From NCBI GenBank assembly GCA_964454025.1, contig CAYVRP010000007.1, forward strand, positions 47,493 to 111,492: 64,000 nt of DNA, given 5' to 3'. Below are positions 26,223-36,638 of the stretch, piece after piece. A program made the translations under genes and the position numbers. The stretch is from JAFGBI01 sp964454025. Its GTDB lineage: Bacteria > Myxococcota_A > Polyangia > Polyangiales > Polyangiaceae. Every line of letters begins with the position of its first letter. The first letter of the stretch is position 1. The notes beneath the pieces are model-generated. The model saw nothing but the letters and a program-made list of their open reading frames with translations. It was not told where the DNA came from and ran no database searches.

Positions 26223-26251
26223 TTGCCGGCGCCGGACCGAGTGTCTATCCT
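26223..26251 (+). promoter_or_regulatory. Promoter of the SPFH gene
   Basis: TTGCCG (26223-26228) and TATCCT (26246-26251) are separated by exactly 17 bp and match four of six positions each to the sigma-70 consensus. The predicted start is near 26258, giving a ~36-nt leader with GAGGAAGAGG before ATG 26294. Confidence 0.45.
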
Positions 26252-26293
26252 GACCGCCTGCCTCGCGCGACGGCGCGGCGGAGGAAGAGGACC

Positions 26294-27673
26294 ATGGGAA
26301 TCGTGGATTTCGTGAAGGGCGGCGTGCAGCGGATGATGATCGCGCGCGACGACGCCTTCAAGGACAAGGTCGTCTACAAGCACAAGGACCAGAACTTCCC
26401 GTTCTGGAGCCAGCTCACGGTCGACTCCGACGAGGTGTGCCTCTTCTTCAAGGACGGGCAGTACGTGGGCGCCCTCGGGCCCGGTCGTCACACCCTGCAG
26501 ACGCAGAACATCCCGTTTCTCGGCTCGCTCGTCGACCAGTTCACGGGCGGGAACGTGTTCATCAGCGAGCTGTACTTCGTGACCACCCGCCCCCAGTATA
26601 ACCAGGGCTTCGGCGGCCCGATCGGCTCGATGCGCGATCCGGAGCTCGACATCCGGGTCAATCCCCGCGCCTTCGGCACCTACTCTTACAAGGTCGCGGA
26701 GCCGGTGAAGTTCGTGCTCGAATTCGTGGGGCAGACCGGCGCCGCCGATCCCGAGCGGGCCATGCAGTGGGTGCGTGACCAGCTCCTGATGGGGCTCAAG
26801 ACCACGATGACTCGCCTCATCAAGGCGGGCGATCTCACGATGATGGATCTCGGTACCGCGGGGCCCGACGTCGCGCGCGCCGTGGTCCAGGACTGTCCGG
26901 ACCTCGCGAAGATCGGCGTCCAGGTGCTCGAGATCGCGAAGCTCAACATCAACCTATCGGAGGAGGATCAGGCCCGGATCGACGAGTTCCAGGACCAGAT
27001 CGTGCAGGCGAAGCTCGACGCCCGCAAGGCGAAGATCGCGATCTCCCAGGCGGAGGCCGAGGCAGCGCAGCGGCAATTCCAGCTCGATCAGGACTTCATG
27101 AACCGGCAGCGGTACGTCAATCAGATGGACATGGGGCGCTATCAGCAGTACGCCGGCGCGGAGGCGACGATCGGTCTCGGGCAAGGCTTGGCGCAGGGGG
27201 GCGAGGGTACCGGCGCCGGCCTGGCGGGAGCCGGGATGGCGGCCGGGATGGGGCTGGGCGCAGGGATGATGTACGGCGCGCACGTGCCGGTTCCCGGCTA
27301 CCCGCCGCAGTATCCCGGCTATCCGCCGCCCGGCTATCCGATGGCGCCGCCGGGCTACCCGCCGCCGGGCTACCCGCCCCCGGGGCCGCCGGGCTACCCG
27401 CCGGGGCCGCCGGGCTACCCGCCGCCGGGACCGCAGGGCTACGCTCCGACCGCCGGGCAGCCCCCGTATCCGCCGGCGCCGCCGGGCTACCCGCCGGGCT
27501 ACCCGCCGCCGGGCTACCCGCCGCCGGGCTACCCGCCGCCGGGCTACCCGCCCCAGCCGGCACACGCCGGCCACGCGCCGCCGCCGGGGGCACCGGCGAG
27601 CGCGCCGCAGGCCGGGGGAACCCAGCCGGCGCCTGCCCCGGGCACGGGGACCCGGGGCGAGGGCGGTGGGTGA
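26294..27673 (+). CDS. SPFH-domain protein with PGYPP-repeat tail
   Basis: 459 residues. The N-terminal ~270 resemble the SPFH/band-7 'virion core protein'-like family (YdjI-type): NFPFWSQLTVDSDEVCLFFK, PGRHTLQTQNIPFL, ELYFVTTRPQYNQGFGGPIG and a helical segment with EEDQARIDEFQDQIVQAK. A glycine-rich stretch with possible membrane-active character (GAGLAGAGMAAGMGLGAGMM) follows, then about 90 residues of imperfect PGYPP/PGYPPP repeats. In most relatives the tail carries a zinc ribbon; here repeats replace it. SPFH proteins form membrane-linked oligomers. Such Pro/Gly/Tyr tails often mediate protein contacts or phase separation. Confidence 0.8.
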   Translation: MGIVDFVKGGVQRMMIARDDAFKDKVVYKHKDQNFPFWSQLTVDSDEVCLFFKDGQYVGALGPGRHTLQTQNIPFLGSLVDQFTGGNVFISELYFVTTRPQYNQGFGGPIGSMRDPELDIRVNPRAFGTYSYKVAEPVKFVLEFVGQTGAADPERAMQWVRDQLLMGLKTTMTRLIKAGDLTMMDLGTAGPDVARAVVQDCPDLAKIGVQVLEIAKLNINLSEEDQARIDEFQDQIVQAKLDARKAKIAISQAEAEAAQRQFQLDQDFMNRQRYVNQMDMGRYQQYAGAEATIGLGQGLAQGGEGTGAGLAGAGMAAGMGLGAGMMYGAHVPVPGYPPQYPGYPPPGYPMAPPGYPPPGYPPPGPPGYPPGPPGYPPPGPQGYAPTAGQPPYPPAPPGYPPGYPPPGYPPPGYPPPGYPPQPAHAGHAPPPGAPASAPQAGGTQPAPAPGTGTRGEGGG

Positions 27674-27691
27674 CTCGGTTCGAATGAGCCG

Positions 27692-27725
27692 CGCGCGCTC
27701 GCGCGGGCCGCCCCGCGAGCGCGCG
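27692..27725 (+). terminator. Hairpin after SPFH gene
   Basis: CGCGCGCTCGCG (27692-27703) and CGCGAGCGCGCG (27714-27725) form a perfect 12-bp stem with a 10-nt loop, 18 bp after the stop codon. Very stable, without a T-tract. Confidence 0.55.
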
Positions 27726-27927
27726 GTGCCGCGCGGGTGTACCTCGGGCGGCGTCGCACTGCTTGTACTCGTGGCGCTCGGCAACGGAGCGCCGACCGTG
27801 GGGCGGCGCGACCGCGAGGATGCGCGTCGCGGCCGCACGCATCGCGAGACCTGGCGGACGAAACGCTCGCGCGCGGCTACACTCAGGGCGGGAGAAGTGA
27901 TCCGGAGCCGGGAAGCCAGCCCGTTGC

Positions 27928-27955
27928 TTGACTTTCCCGAGGGCGCCCGGAAATT
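27928..27955 (+). promoter_or_regulatory. Putative promoter of the receiver-PATAN gene
   Basis: TTGACT (27928-27933) matches the -35 consensus at five of six positions. GAAATT (27950-27955), 16 bp further, is a weak -10. It lies 32 bp before the GTG start at 27988, in a locally AT-richer patch. Confidence 0.4.
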
Positions 27956-27987
27956 GCGACCTCAACCGAGCTGGAGCCGGACCCCTC

Positions 27988-30975
<2,988 letters not shown>

Positions 30976-31037
30976 TCCCGAGGCGAGGTCGGCGGCGGCG
31001 CCCGCGGCGCGCCTGTCGCGCCTTGGAGCGATGGCGC

Positions 31038-31880
31038 TCACGCGAGCGTGGGCCGCTCGGCGCGGAGAAAGCGCGCGATGACCAGCGCGACCTCGCTGGG
31101 GCGCTCCTCCTGCGGGCAATGTCCGGCGTCGAGCAACTCGAAGCCCGCGCCACGGATCCGGCGCGCCAGCCGCTGTCCGAGCGCTGCGGGGTAGACGCGA
31201 TCGCGCCGCCCCCACAGGACGAGGGTGGGGGTCTTCACGCGCGTCGTCCGCGCCTCTACCGCTCGGGGGTCGAGCGTCGAGCGCAAGGTGGCGAACGCGC
31301 TGCCCCGTGCCGCCGGGGAGTTGAAGACGTCGTAGTAGTGGTCGATGCGCGCCGTGGGCACGTTCGCTCCGGCGGCCAGCATTCGCTCCCGGAAGAGCGC
31401 GTGGAACGCCGTGCGCCCCCAGAGTTGACGGAATACGAAGCTGCCGACGAGCGGGAGCTGGGCCAGCGTCTGCTCGAACCCGAACGCGGCGGGGAAGCAG
31501 AGGGCGTCGACCAGGACCAGGTGTGACACGAGCTCCGCGTGCTCGGCGGCGAGGGTGATCGCCGCGGCGCCGCCGAGGCCGTGGCCGACCACCGCGACGC
31601 GGTCGAGCCCGAGGCCGGCGTGCAGATCGGCGATGGCCTCGGCGAAGGCCTCCACGCCGTACGGGTAGCGCACCGGGGGCGGTTTCTCGCTCTGTCCGAA
31701 CCCCGGCAGGTCGGGCGACACGACCCGGAACTCGCGTGCCAGATCGTCGCCGACGGCGTCCCACGTGGTGTGGTCCGCGAACAACCCGTGCAGGAGCAGG
31801 ACCGTGGGGCCCTCACCGCGCTCGGCCACTCGCAGGCGAACGCCGCTCGCCGTCACGTCGCGGTGCACCGTTCCCGTCAT
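31038..31880 (-). CDS. Alpha/beta hydrolase with Ser-to-Gly nucleophile change
   Basis: 280 residues with a standard alpha/beta-hydrolase fold: oxyanion loop LLLHGLF, core VSPDLPGFGQS, Asp in LWGRRDRVYP and His in LDAGHCPQEE. The nucleophile elbow, normally G-x-S-x-G, reads G-H-G-L-G (99-103), so position 101 is glycine (codon GGC; AGC to GGC would be one transition). Asp and His are kept but the nucleophile is not. It may be a pseudoenzyme, a binding protein, or a recently inactivated enzyme. No obvious operon partner; the upstream region holds MerR control elements for the divergent gene. Confidence 0.88.
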   Translation of the reverse strand: MTGTVHRDVTASGVRLRVAERGEGPTVLLLHGLFADHTTWDAVGDDLAREFRVVSPDLPGFGQSEKPPPVRYPYGVEAFAEAIADLHAGLGLDRVAVVGHGLGGAAAITLAAEHAELVSHLVLVDALCFPAAFGFEQTLAQLPLVGSFVFRQLWGRTAFHALFRERMLAAGANVPTARIDHYYDVFNSPAARGSAFATLRSTLDPRAVEARTTRVKTPTLVLWGRRDRVYPAALGQRLARRIRGAGFELLDAGHCPQEERPSEVALVIARFLRAERPTLA

Positions 31881-32377
31881 GTGTCACGCGCACCGAGGCG
31901 AGTGCCGACGCGGCCGCCCGGTGGCAGGGCGGGTGTAGCCCGATCGGGCGCCCGGAGCCACGAGACCGCGCGGCCGCGCGGCCCCGGCGTCGCGATGGCA
32001 CCCAGACCCCGCGTCCGGCAGCTCCGCCGGCTCCCCGACGCTGTTCGGACGCACAGCCCCGGTGACCCGCGCTCCCCGTGGGCCGCCTCTCGCGGAGCGC
32101 CGTCGCGCCGGCCCTGAGCGGACGCGCAGGCCGCGGCCATGGACCTCGAGTTAGCTCCATGGACAATCCGTTTGGGCTGACAAGGAATGTCCGAGCAGCG
32201 GATCGCGGACCGCGTCCATGGAGCCGATCCGCGGCGTGCGTAGTTTTTTGCACCCAAAGTGCTTTGGGGGAGTCGCTTCAGTGGAATATATTCGCTGGCG
32301 TTCGGGTGGACGGGCCGCGCGGTCGGCCCCCGGCGAGCGACCCCGGAGCTCCGGACCGGGGAAATGGGCAGGACGGG
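31881..32377. other. 497-bp divergent control region before MerR-like gene
   Basis: It separates the alpha/beta hydrolase (minus) from the MerR-like gene (plus). Three copies of CCATGGA occur: CCATGGAC at 32137 and 32157 (20-bp spacing), CCATGGAG at 32216. An AT-rich promoter with a palindrome follows (listed). No gene is supported. The dense palindromes suggest several regulators act here. Confidence 0.5.
32253..32292 (+). promoter_or_regulatory. Promoter and operator-like palindrome before MerR-like gene
   Basis: CCCAAAG-TG-CTTTGGG (32253-32268) is an inverted repeat with 7-bp arms. It overlaps a -35-like TTTGGG (32264-32269); 17 bp later is TATATT (32287-32292), five of six matches to the -10. 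A repressor bound to the palindrome would block RNA polymerase. The gene's ATG is 86 bp downstream. Autoregulation by the MerR-like protein is a natural guess. Confidence 0.55.
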
Positions 32378-32893
32378 ATGAGCGAGATCGACCAAGCCAC
32401 GCTGGAGCAGATCGAGCGGGAGCACGATCGCGGGCTCACGTCGGCCGAGATCCTCGCCGTGTTCGCCGAGCACGGGATCCCGCTCTCCGAGGCCACGCTG
32501 CGCAAGTACGTTCAGATCGGTCTCTTGCCGCGCAGCGTGCGGGTGGGGCGGAAGGGCAAACACCAGGGGTCCCAGGGGCTCTACCCGGTCGGCGTCGTGC
32601 GCCAGATCCTGCGCATCAAGGCGATGATGGCCCAGAGCTACACCATCGAGCAGATCCAGCGCGAATTTCTCTTCATGCAGAGCGATCTGCAGCTGCTCGA
32701 ACGGACCCTGGCGAGCGTCTTCAGCAAGCTCGCGGGGATCCTGAAGGAACGGCGCGCGGAGCGGACCACGAGCTTGCTCGCGCGGCAGGTGAACGAGGCG
32801 CGCACCGTCGGTCAGGACCTCATGGCGCGCCTGGCAGCGATCGAGGCGCGGTTGACCGCGCAGGCGAGGATCGAGAGAGCCGCCGCCTCCTGA
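32378..32893 (+). CDS. MerR-like helix-turn-helix regulator
   Basis: 171 residues from ATG 32378 (GGGCAGGAC upstream). Residues ~20-70 form a MerR-type winged HTH: LTSAEILAVFAEHGIPLSEATLRKYVQIGLLPRS and wing VGRKGKHQG, then GLYPVGVVRQILRIKAMM. The C-terminal ~90 residues are a long helix (LQLLERTLASVFSKLAGILK) for dimerisation, with no metal-binding Cys. So it senses something other than a metal. It precedes the sigma-region-4-like gene by 115 bp on the same strand; the pair is probably one regulatory unit, controlled by the palindromic promoter upstream. Confidence 0.85.
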   Translation: MSEIDQATLEQIEREHDRGLTSAEILAVFAEHGIPLSEATLRKYVQIGLLPRSVRVGRKGKHQGSQGLYPVGVVRQILRIKAMMAQSYTIEQIQREFLFMQSDLQLLERTLASVFSKLAGILKERRAERTTSLLARQVNEARTVGQDLMARLAAIEARLTAQARIERAAAS

Positions 32894-33008
32894 GGGCGAG
32901 GAGGCGACGGGAGCCGAGACGGCCGGCGTCCCCCGCGAGGGCGGGGGCGGGCGGGATCGTGCGTCGCGGCGCGGGTGGCAGTGAACGCGGTGGTAGCGGA
33001 GGCGTCAG

Positions 33009-33653
33009 ATGAACGGGAAGAAGAACGGGGCAGCGGTGACCGAGGAGCGACAGGCGAGCTCGTGCTGTGACCACGGCGACGGCTGCATCACCCGAGAGCA
33101 GCGCCGCTCGCGGCGGAAGCGCGACGTCCGCGCGCGGACCATCAGCGTCAAGCGCATGACCAAGCGCGACCTCGAGATCGGTCGCCTGCTCTACCCGGAG
33201 ACGGACTACTACAAGCCGAAGACGCGGGCCGAGTGCGTCGACGGCGCCCGGCCGTGCCCCTACGTTTCTTGCAAGTATCACCTGTACATCGACGTCTCGC
33301 CGCGGACGGGCGCCATCAAGCTGAACTTCCCCGATCTCGAGGTGTGGGAGCTGCCCGAGTCCTGCGCTCTCGACGTGGCGGATCGGGGTGGCACCACGCT
33401 GGAGGACGTGGGAGCGATCATGAACCTCACGCGGGAGCGCATCCGGCAGGTCGAGGTCAAGGCGCTCGCGAAGCTCGAGGCGCTCAAGGAGATGATGGCG
33501 CTCCGGGACTTCGTCGACGAGGGGCCGGTGGGCAAGCGGCGCCTCCCGGTGCTCTCGCGGGCCGAGCTCGGCCTCGAGGACGAGGAGGACGAGGAGGAGC
33601 GGGCCGAGGAGCCGGAGCTGGACGAGGAGCTGTACGATTCGCTCGACGCCTGA
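33009..33653 (+). CDS. Sigma-region-4-like DNA-binding protein
   Basis: 214 residues. Residues ~135-165 match sigma-70 region 4 (TLEDVGAIMNLTRERIRQVEVKALAKLEAL, including the RERIRQxExxAL hallmark that binds the -35 box). Regions 2 and 3 are absent. An N-terminal Cys/His-rich part (SSCCDHGDGC) and a middle CPYVSCKYHLYIDV could bind metal. The tail is highly acidic (EDEEDEEER). It cannot be a full sigma factor; it may act as a promoter-binding regulator. Similar proteins occur in deltaproteobacteria. Start at ATG 33009 follows GGTGGTAGCGGAGGCG, which contains a GGAGG ribosome-binding site. Confidence 0.8.
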   Translation: MNGKKNGAAVTEERQASSCCDHGDGCITREQRRSRRKRDVRARTISVKRMTKRDLEIGRLLYPETDYYKPKTRAECVDGARPCPYVSCKYHLYIDVSPRTGAIKLNFPDLEVWELPESCALDVADRGGTTLEDVGAIMNLTRERIRQVEVKALAKLEALKEMMALRDFVDEGPVGKRRLPVLSRAELGLEDEEDEEERAEEPELDEELYDSLDA

Positions 33654-33660
33654 CCGGCGC

Positions 33661-33672
33661 GGCGGCGCCGCC
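33661..33672. terminator. Short palindrome between convergent genes
   Basis: GGCGGCGCCGCC lies in the 29-bp gap between the sigma-region-4 gene stop (33653) and the minus-strand dipeptidase stop (33683). It could form a small bidirectional terminator hairpin; the stem is short, so confidence is low. Confidence 0.3.
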
Positions 33673-33682
33673 CCGAGGGCGT

Positions 33683-34771
33683 TCAGCGCAGGGCGCCGAT
33701 CACGCGGAGGACGTTGCCGCCCAGGATCTTCTGGATGCGCTCGGGCGAGTGGCCCCGACCGAGGAGTATCGCGGTCAGGCGCGGTAGCTCGCTCGCGGTC
33801 GCGAGGTCCCGCGGGGTGACGATGCAGCCGTCCCAGTCGCTCCCGAGCGAGGCGTGATCCTCGCCCACGGTGGCGACGACGTGCTCGAGGTGGAGCACGA
33901 CGTCGAGGGCGCTCGCCTCGAGGAGGCCGCCGCGGAGGAAGCCGCAGTGGTAGATGACGCCCACCGTGCCGCCCGACGCGGCGACGGCGCGGAGCTGGGC
34001 GTCGTCGAGGTTGCGCCAGTGAGCGCGGACGCCGGCGAGGCCGGTGTGGCTCACGATCAGGGGTCGCGTGGGGTCGTGCACGGAACCCGCGTCCCAGAAG
34101 CCACGCCGGCGGACGTGGGCCAGGTCGACCAGGATCCGCCGCGCCTCCAGGGCGGTGACGAGGTCCTTCCCGCGGGTCGTCAACCCGGTATCGGGGCCGA
34201 GCCGGAGCGGTGAGCTGGTCGTCCCCAGGCCGGAGCTGGTCAGGTGCACCGGCGTGACGAGCAGGACGGACCCCGCCGGGATGCGATCCAGGAGGGAAGG
34301 ATCGGAGGCCAGGGCGTAGGCGCCCTGGAGCCCGAGGAAGGCGGCGTGGCGCCCGGCGGCGCGAGCGGCGCGGTACCCGGCGACGTCGTGGACCACGCGA
34401 GCGGCGCCGGATCGCTCGAGCAGACGCGGGAGGCGGGCGAGGTCCGCGAGCAGCGCGTCCCGTTGCTCGTCACCGTTGGCGGAGGGATCGGCGGTGATGA
34501 TCCAGGCGGCGCCCGTGACGCCGGCCTCGATCAGGCGGGGGAGGTCGACGTGGCCGAAGAGCCAGCGGCGGAGCGGCCCGGGACGGTGGCGCCGGGCCAG
34601 GTCGTAGCCGAGCAGGCGGGTCCAGATGTAGGAGTCGACGTGCAGATCGACGACGTCGCTGGTCGCGTGGAGCGCCGCCGCCTCCCGCGCGATGCCGAGG
34701 TCGCGCACCCACCGTCGCGCCGCGGAGGGATCGGGGGGGCCGGCCCGGCGCAGGGTACGGGGCATCGCCAT
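33683..34771 (-). CDS. Renal-dipeptidase-like peptidase (M19)
   Basis: 362 residues from ATG 34771; an ATG two codons later is also possible. Zinc-site motifs of M19 membrane dipeptidases are present: VVDLHVDSYIW (HxD), a Glu/His region, IVSHTGLAGVR, and GSDWDGCI near the C-terminus. Cleaves dipeptides; some members act on D-amino-acid or beta-lactam bonds. No signal peptide is seen, so it is probably cytoplasmic. It follows the RHH gene at 22 bp in the ParA operon, an unusual setting. Confidence 0.85.
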   Translation of the reverse strand: MAMPRTLRRAGPPDPSAARRWVRDLGIAREAAALHATSDVVDLHVDSYIWTRLLGYDLARRHRPGPLRRWLFGHVDLPRLIEAGVTGAAWIITADPSANGDEQRDALLADLARLPRLLERSGAARVVHDVAGYRAARAAGRHAAFLGLQGAYALASDPSLLDRIPAGSVLLVTPVHLTSSGLGTTSSPLRLGPDTGLTTRGKDLVTALEARRILVDLAHVRRRGFWDAGSVHDPTRPLIVSHTGLAGVRAHWRNLDDAQLRAVAASGGTVGVIYHCGFLRGGLLEASALDVVLHLEHVVATVGEDHASLGSDWDGCIVTPRDLATASELPRLTAILLGRGHSPERIQKILGGNVLRVIGALR

Positions 34772-34793
34772 GGGCGCCAGGGGCGGACGGCGC

Positions 34794-35096
34794 TCAGAGC
34801 CCGCGGGGCACCCGGTCGAGGTCGACCGCACCCAGCGCGTAGCGGATGAGGGCGCTGCGGTTGGCCTTGGTGAGCCCACGGGCCTTGAGCGTCTCGACCA
34901 TCTCGTCCAGGTGCGCCAGGTCCTCGGTGTACAGGGAGATGCAGATGACCTTGTAGTGCTCGGGCCGCGGCTGGTGGCGGCGGCGGCCTCGTGGCGCGGG
35001 CTCCGCGGCGTAGAAGCGGGACGACAGGACGCCCTCCACGTCGGCGCCGTCCAGGACCTTCGCGGCCGCTTCGCGGAAGTCGCTGTGCTCGGTCAT
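34794..35096 (-). CDS. Ribbon-helix-helix-like partner of ParA
   Basis: 100 residues. The C-terminal half (HYKVICISLYTEDLAHLDEM, LTKANRSALIRYAL) has the beta-strand/helix/helix pattern of RHH (CopG/MetJ-like) proteins, with the NRSALIRYAL helix typical of small ParB-like partners. The N-terminal ~45 residues are charged and unstructured. It overlaps the parA stop by 4 bp (ATGA), so it is translationally coupled. Likely the DNA- or ATPase-binding partner of the ParA. Confidence 0.78.
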   Translation of the reverse strand: MTEHSDFREAAAKVLDGADVEGVLSSRFYAAEPAPRGRRRHQPRPEHYKVICISLYTEDLAHLDEMVETLKARGLTKANRSALIRYALGAVDLDRVPRGL

Positions 35097-36367
35097 CGGG
35101 TGCCTCCCAGCTGGTGCTGCACCGGCGCGCCGCTGTCGTTCCGGGCGGCGAGCCAGCGCTCGACGACCGCGAGGTAGTCCTCCGCGGCGCTGGAGTCGGG
35201 CGCGTGCTCGAAGAGCGTCCGCCCCTGCGCCGGGGCCTCCTTGACGCGGATGGCGGAGCGGATCGGCGCCAGGCAGCGCTCCTGGAAGTGCTCGCGGAGG
35301 GTGTCGAGGGCCTCGTGGCACACGCGTGCCCGGGCGTCGAACAGCGTCGGCAGCACGCCCCAGAGCCGCACCGGGTGGCCGAGGACCCGGTTGCCCTGCT
35401 TGAGTGTCCGGAGCACCTGGCGCACGCCCACCAGGGAGAGGTAGTCGCAGGCGACCGGGCAGAGGACCGCGTCGGCGAAGCAGCGCGCGTTCTGGTTCAT
35501 GAGCGACAGGCTCGGCGAACAGTCCACGAGCACGGTGTCGTACTCGCTCCGGGCGGCGGCCAGACGGGTCGCCAGGACTCGATCTCGGTTGCGACGTCCC
35601 GCCAGGTAGAGCTCGGCGGCCGCGAGCGTCTCGTTCGAGGGGAGGACGTCCAAGCGGGGGCGGGCCGCGGTGACGGCCGCCTCGAGCGCGAGCCCCATCA
35701 CCAGGACGTGGTAGAGGGAGCGCTCCGTCGGCAGGTTGAGCGAGACGGCGACATTTCCCTGTCCGTCGGTGTCGACCAGGAGCACGCGCTGCCCGCGGGC
35801 GGCGAGGCCGGCGGCCAAGGTCACGGCGGTGGTCGTCTTGCCGGTACCGCCCTTGTGGTTGAAGATCGCGAGCACCCGCGGCCCCTCCGCCTGACCCTGG
35901 GGTACACGGCTGCCAGGCGCGCGCAGCGGGATTACCTCGCCGCCGGTCGCGGGTGTGACCGTGGTCGAGGGCGCACCGTCGGCGGGCGAGGCGGGCGCGA
36001 CCTCGGGGGGAGCGCGGTCCGGCGGCGCGGCGCCGGGCGCCGCCAGCGTCTCCCCGAGCCGTACGCCCCGCGCCTCGGCCAGCACGGCCGCGCGGCAGTC
36101 GGCGCCGCACGCGTAGCGACGCTGCCCGTCGATGAACAGCACCTGCGAGGCCAGCTCGACGCGGAAGCTCGCCGCACATGCATCGCAGGTGACGGTCCCC
36201 GCGGCCCCGCCCTGGTGGCTCGCCTCGAGGCAGCGCTGGGAGCAGAAGAACAGGAACTGCGCCCGGGGAGGCTCCGGGCCCTCCCGGATCAGCCGCTCCT
36301 CCATCTGGTAGCTGAACTGCGCCGTGAAGGGGCGTCCACAGACCGAGCACTGGTGCAAGATCGCCAT
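35093..36367 (-). CDS. ParA-family ATPase with N-terminal double zinc finger
   Basis: 424 residues. The C-terminal ~260 are a ParA/MinD-like ATPase: Walker A KGGTGKTT (172-179), DTDGQGN, and DTVLVDCSPSLSLMNQ with the switch region VACDYLSLVGVRQVL. Before it are two Cys clusters: C7-x2-C10 with C42-x3-C46, and C61-x2-C64 with C87-x3-C91, fitting two zinc-binding treble-clef/TRASH-like fingers, then a Pro/Ala linker (~105-160). Most ParA proteins lack such a region. It may localise the ATPase to DNA or a partner. Encoded with an RHH protein and M19 dipeptidase. ParA-like proteins place chromosomes or protein clusters; no parS site is seen. Confidence 0.88.
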   Translation of the reverse strand: MAILHQCSVCGRPFTAQFSYQMEERLIREGPEPPRAQFLFFCSQRCLEASHQGGAAGTVTCDACAASFRVELASQVLFIDGQRRYACGADCRAAVLAEARGVRLGETLAAPGAAPPDRAPPEVAPASPADGAPSTTVTPATGGEVIPLRAPGSRVPQGQAEGPRVLAIFNHKGGTGKTTTAVTLAAGLAARGQRVLLVDTDGQGNVAVSLNLPTERSLYHVLVMGLALEAAVTAARPRLDVLPSNETLAAAELYLAGRRNRDRVLATRLAAARSEYDTVLVDCSPSLSLMNQNARCFADAVLCPVACDYLSLVGVRQVLRTLKQGNRVLGHPVRLWGVLPTLFDARARVCHEALDTLREHFQERCLAPIRSAIRVKEAPAQGRTLFEHAPDSSAAEDYLAVVERWLAARNDSGAPVQHQLGGTR

Positions 36368-36638
36368 CGCGACGGACCCTCGGGGCTTCGGGGGAGTTAT
36401 CGAAGCGCCCTAGCCCGATGGCACGAGGGCGGGCACCGGGCCAAGTTCGCGGCTTCCCGCCGGGCGCTCGCATCCCCGGGCGTGCCGGGCGGGGCCGGCT
36501 CCGCGCGGCCGTCCGCCGCGCCGCCCCGTGACTCTGTCCACCGTGACCTGGCAGCGGCGCGCTCACCGCAGCCCAGCGGGGGTGCCTCGAGCGGCGCCCC
36601 GGCGCGGCGGGTCGCCGCATCCTGGCCTCACGGGTCAC

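Larger units (their letters stand above)
27674..27987. other. Intergenic region between SPFH and receiver-PATAN genes
   Basis: 314 bp. It holds a strong hairpin right after the SPFH stop and a promoter-like element before the next gene (both listed). Between them (about 27730-27920) I see no conserved gene. A GGTTCGAAT at about 27678 resembles a tRNA T-loop but the rest of a tRNA is missing. Confidence 0.4.

Noticed and set aside
27290..27560. Minisatellite in the SPFH gene
   Set aside because: The repeat keeps frame and encodes PGYPP units; it is a protein repeat.
27674..27760. tRNA gene suggested by GGTTCGAAT
   Set aside because: No acceptor stem, D-arm or anticodon arm can be paired around it.
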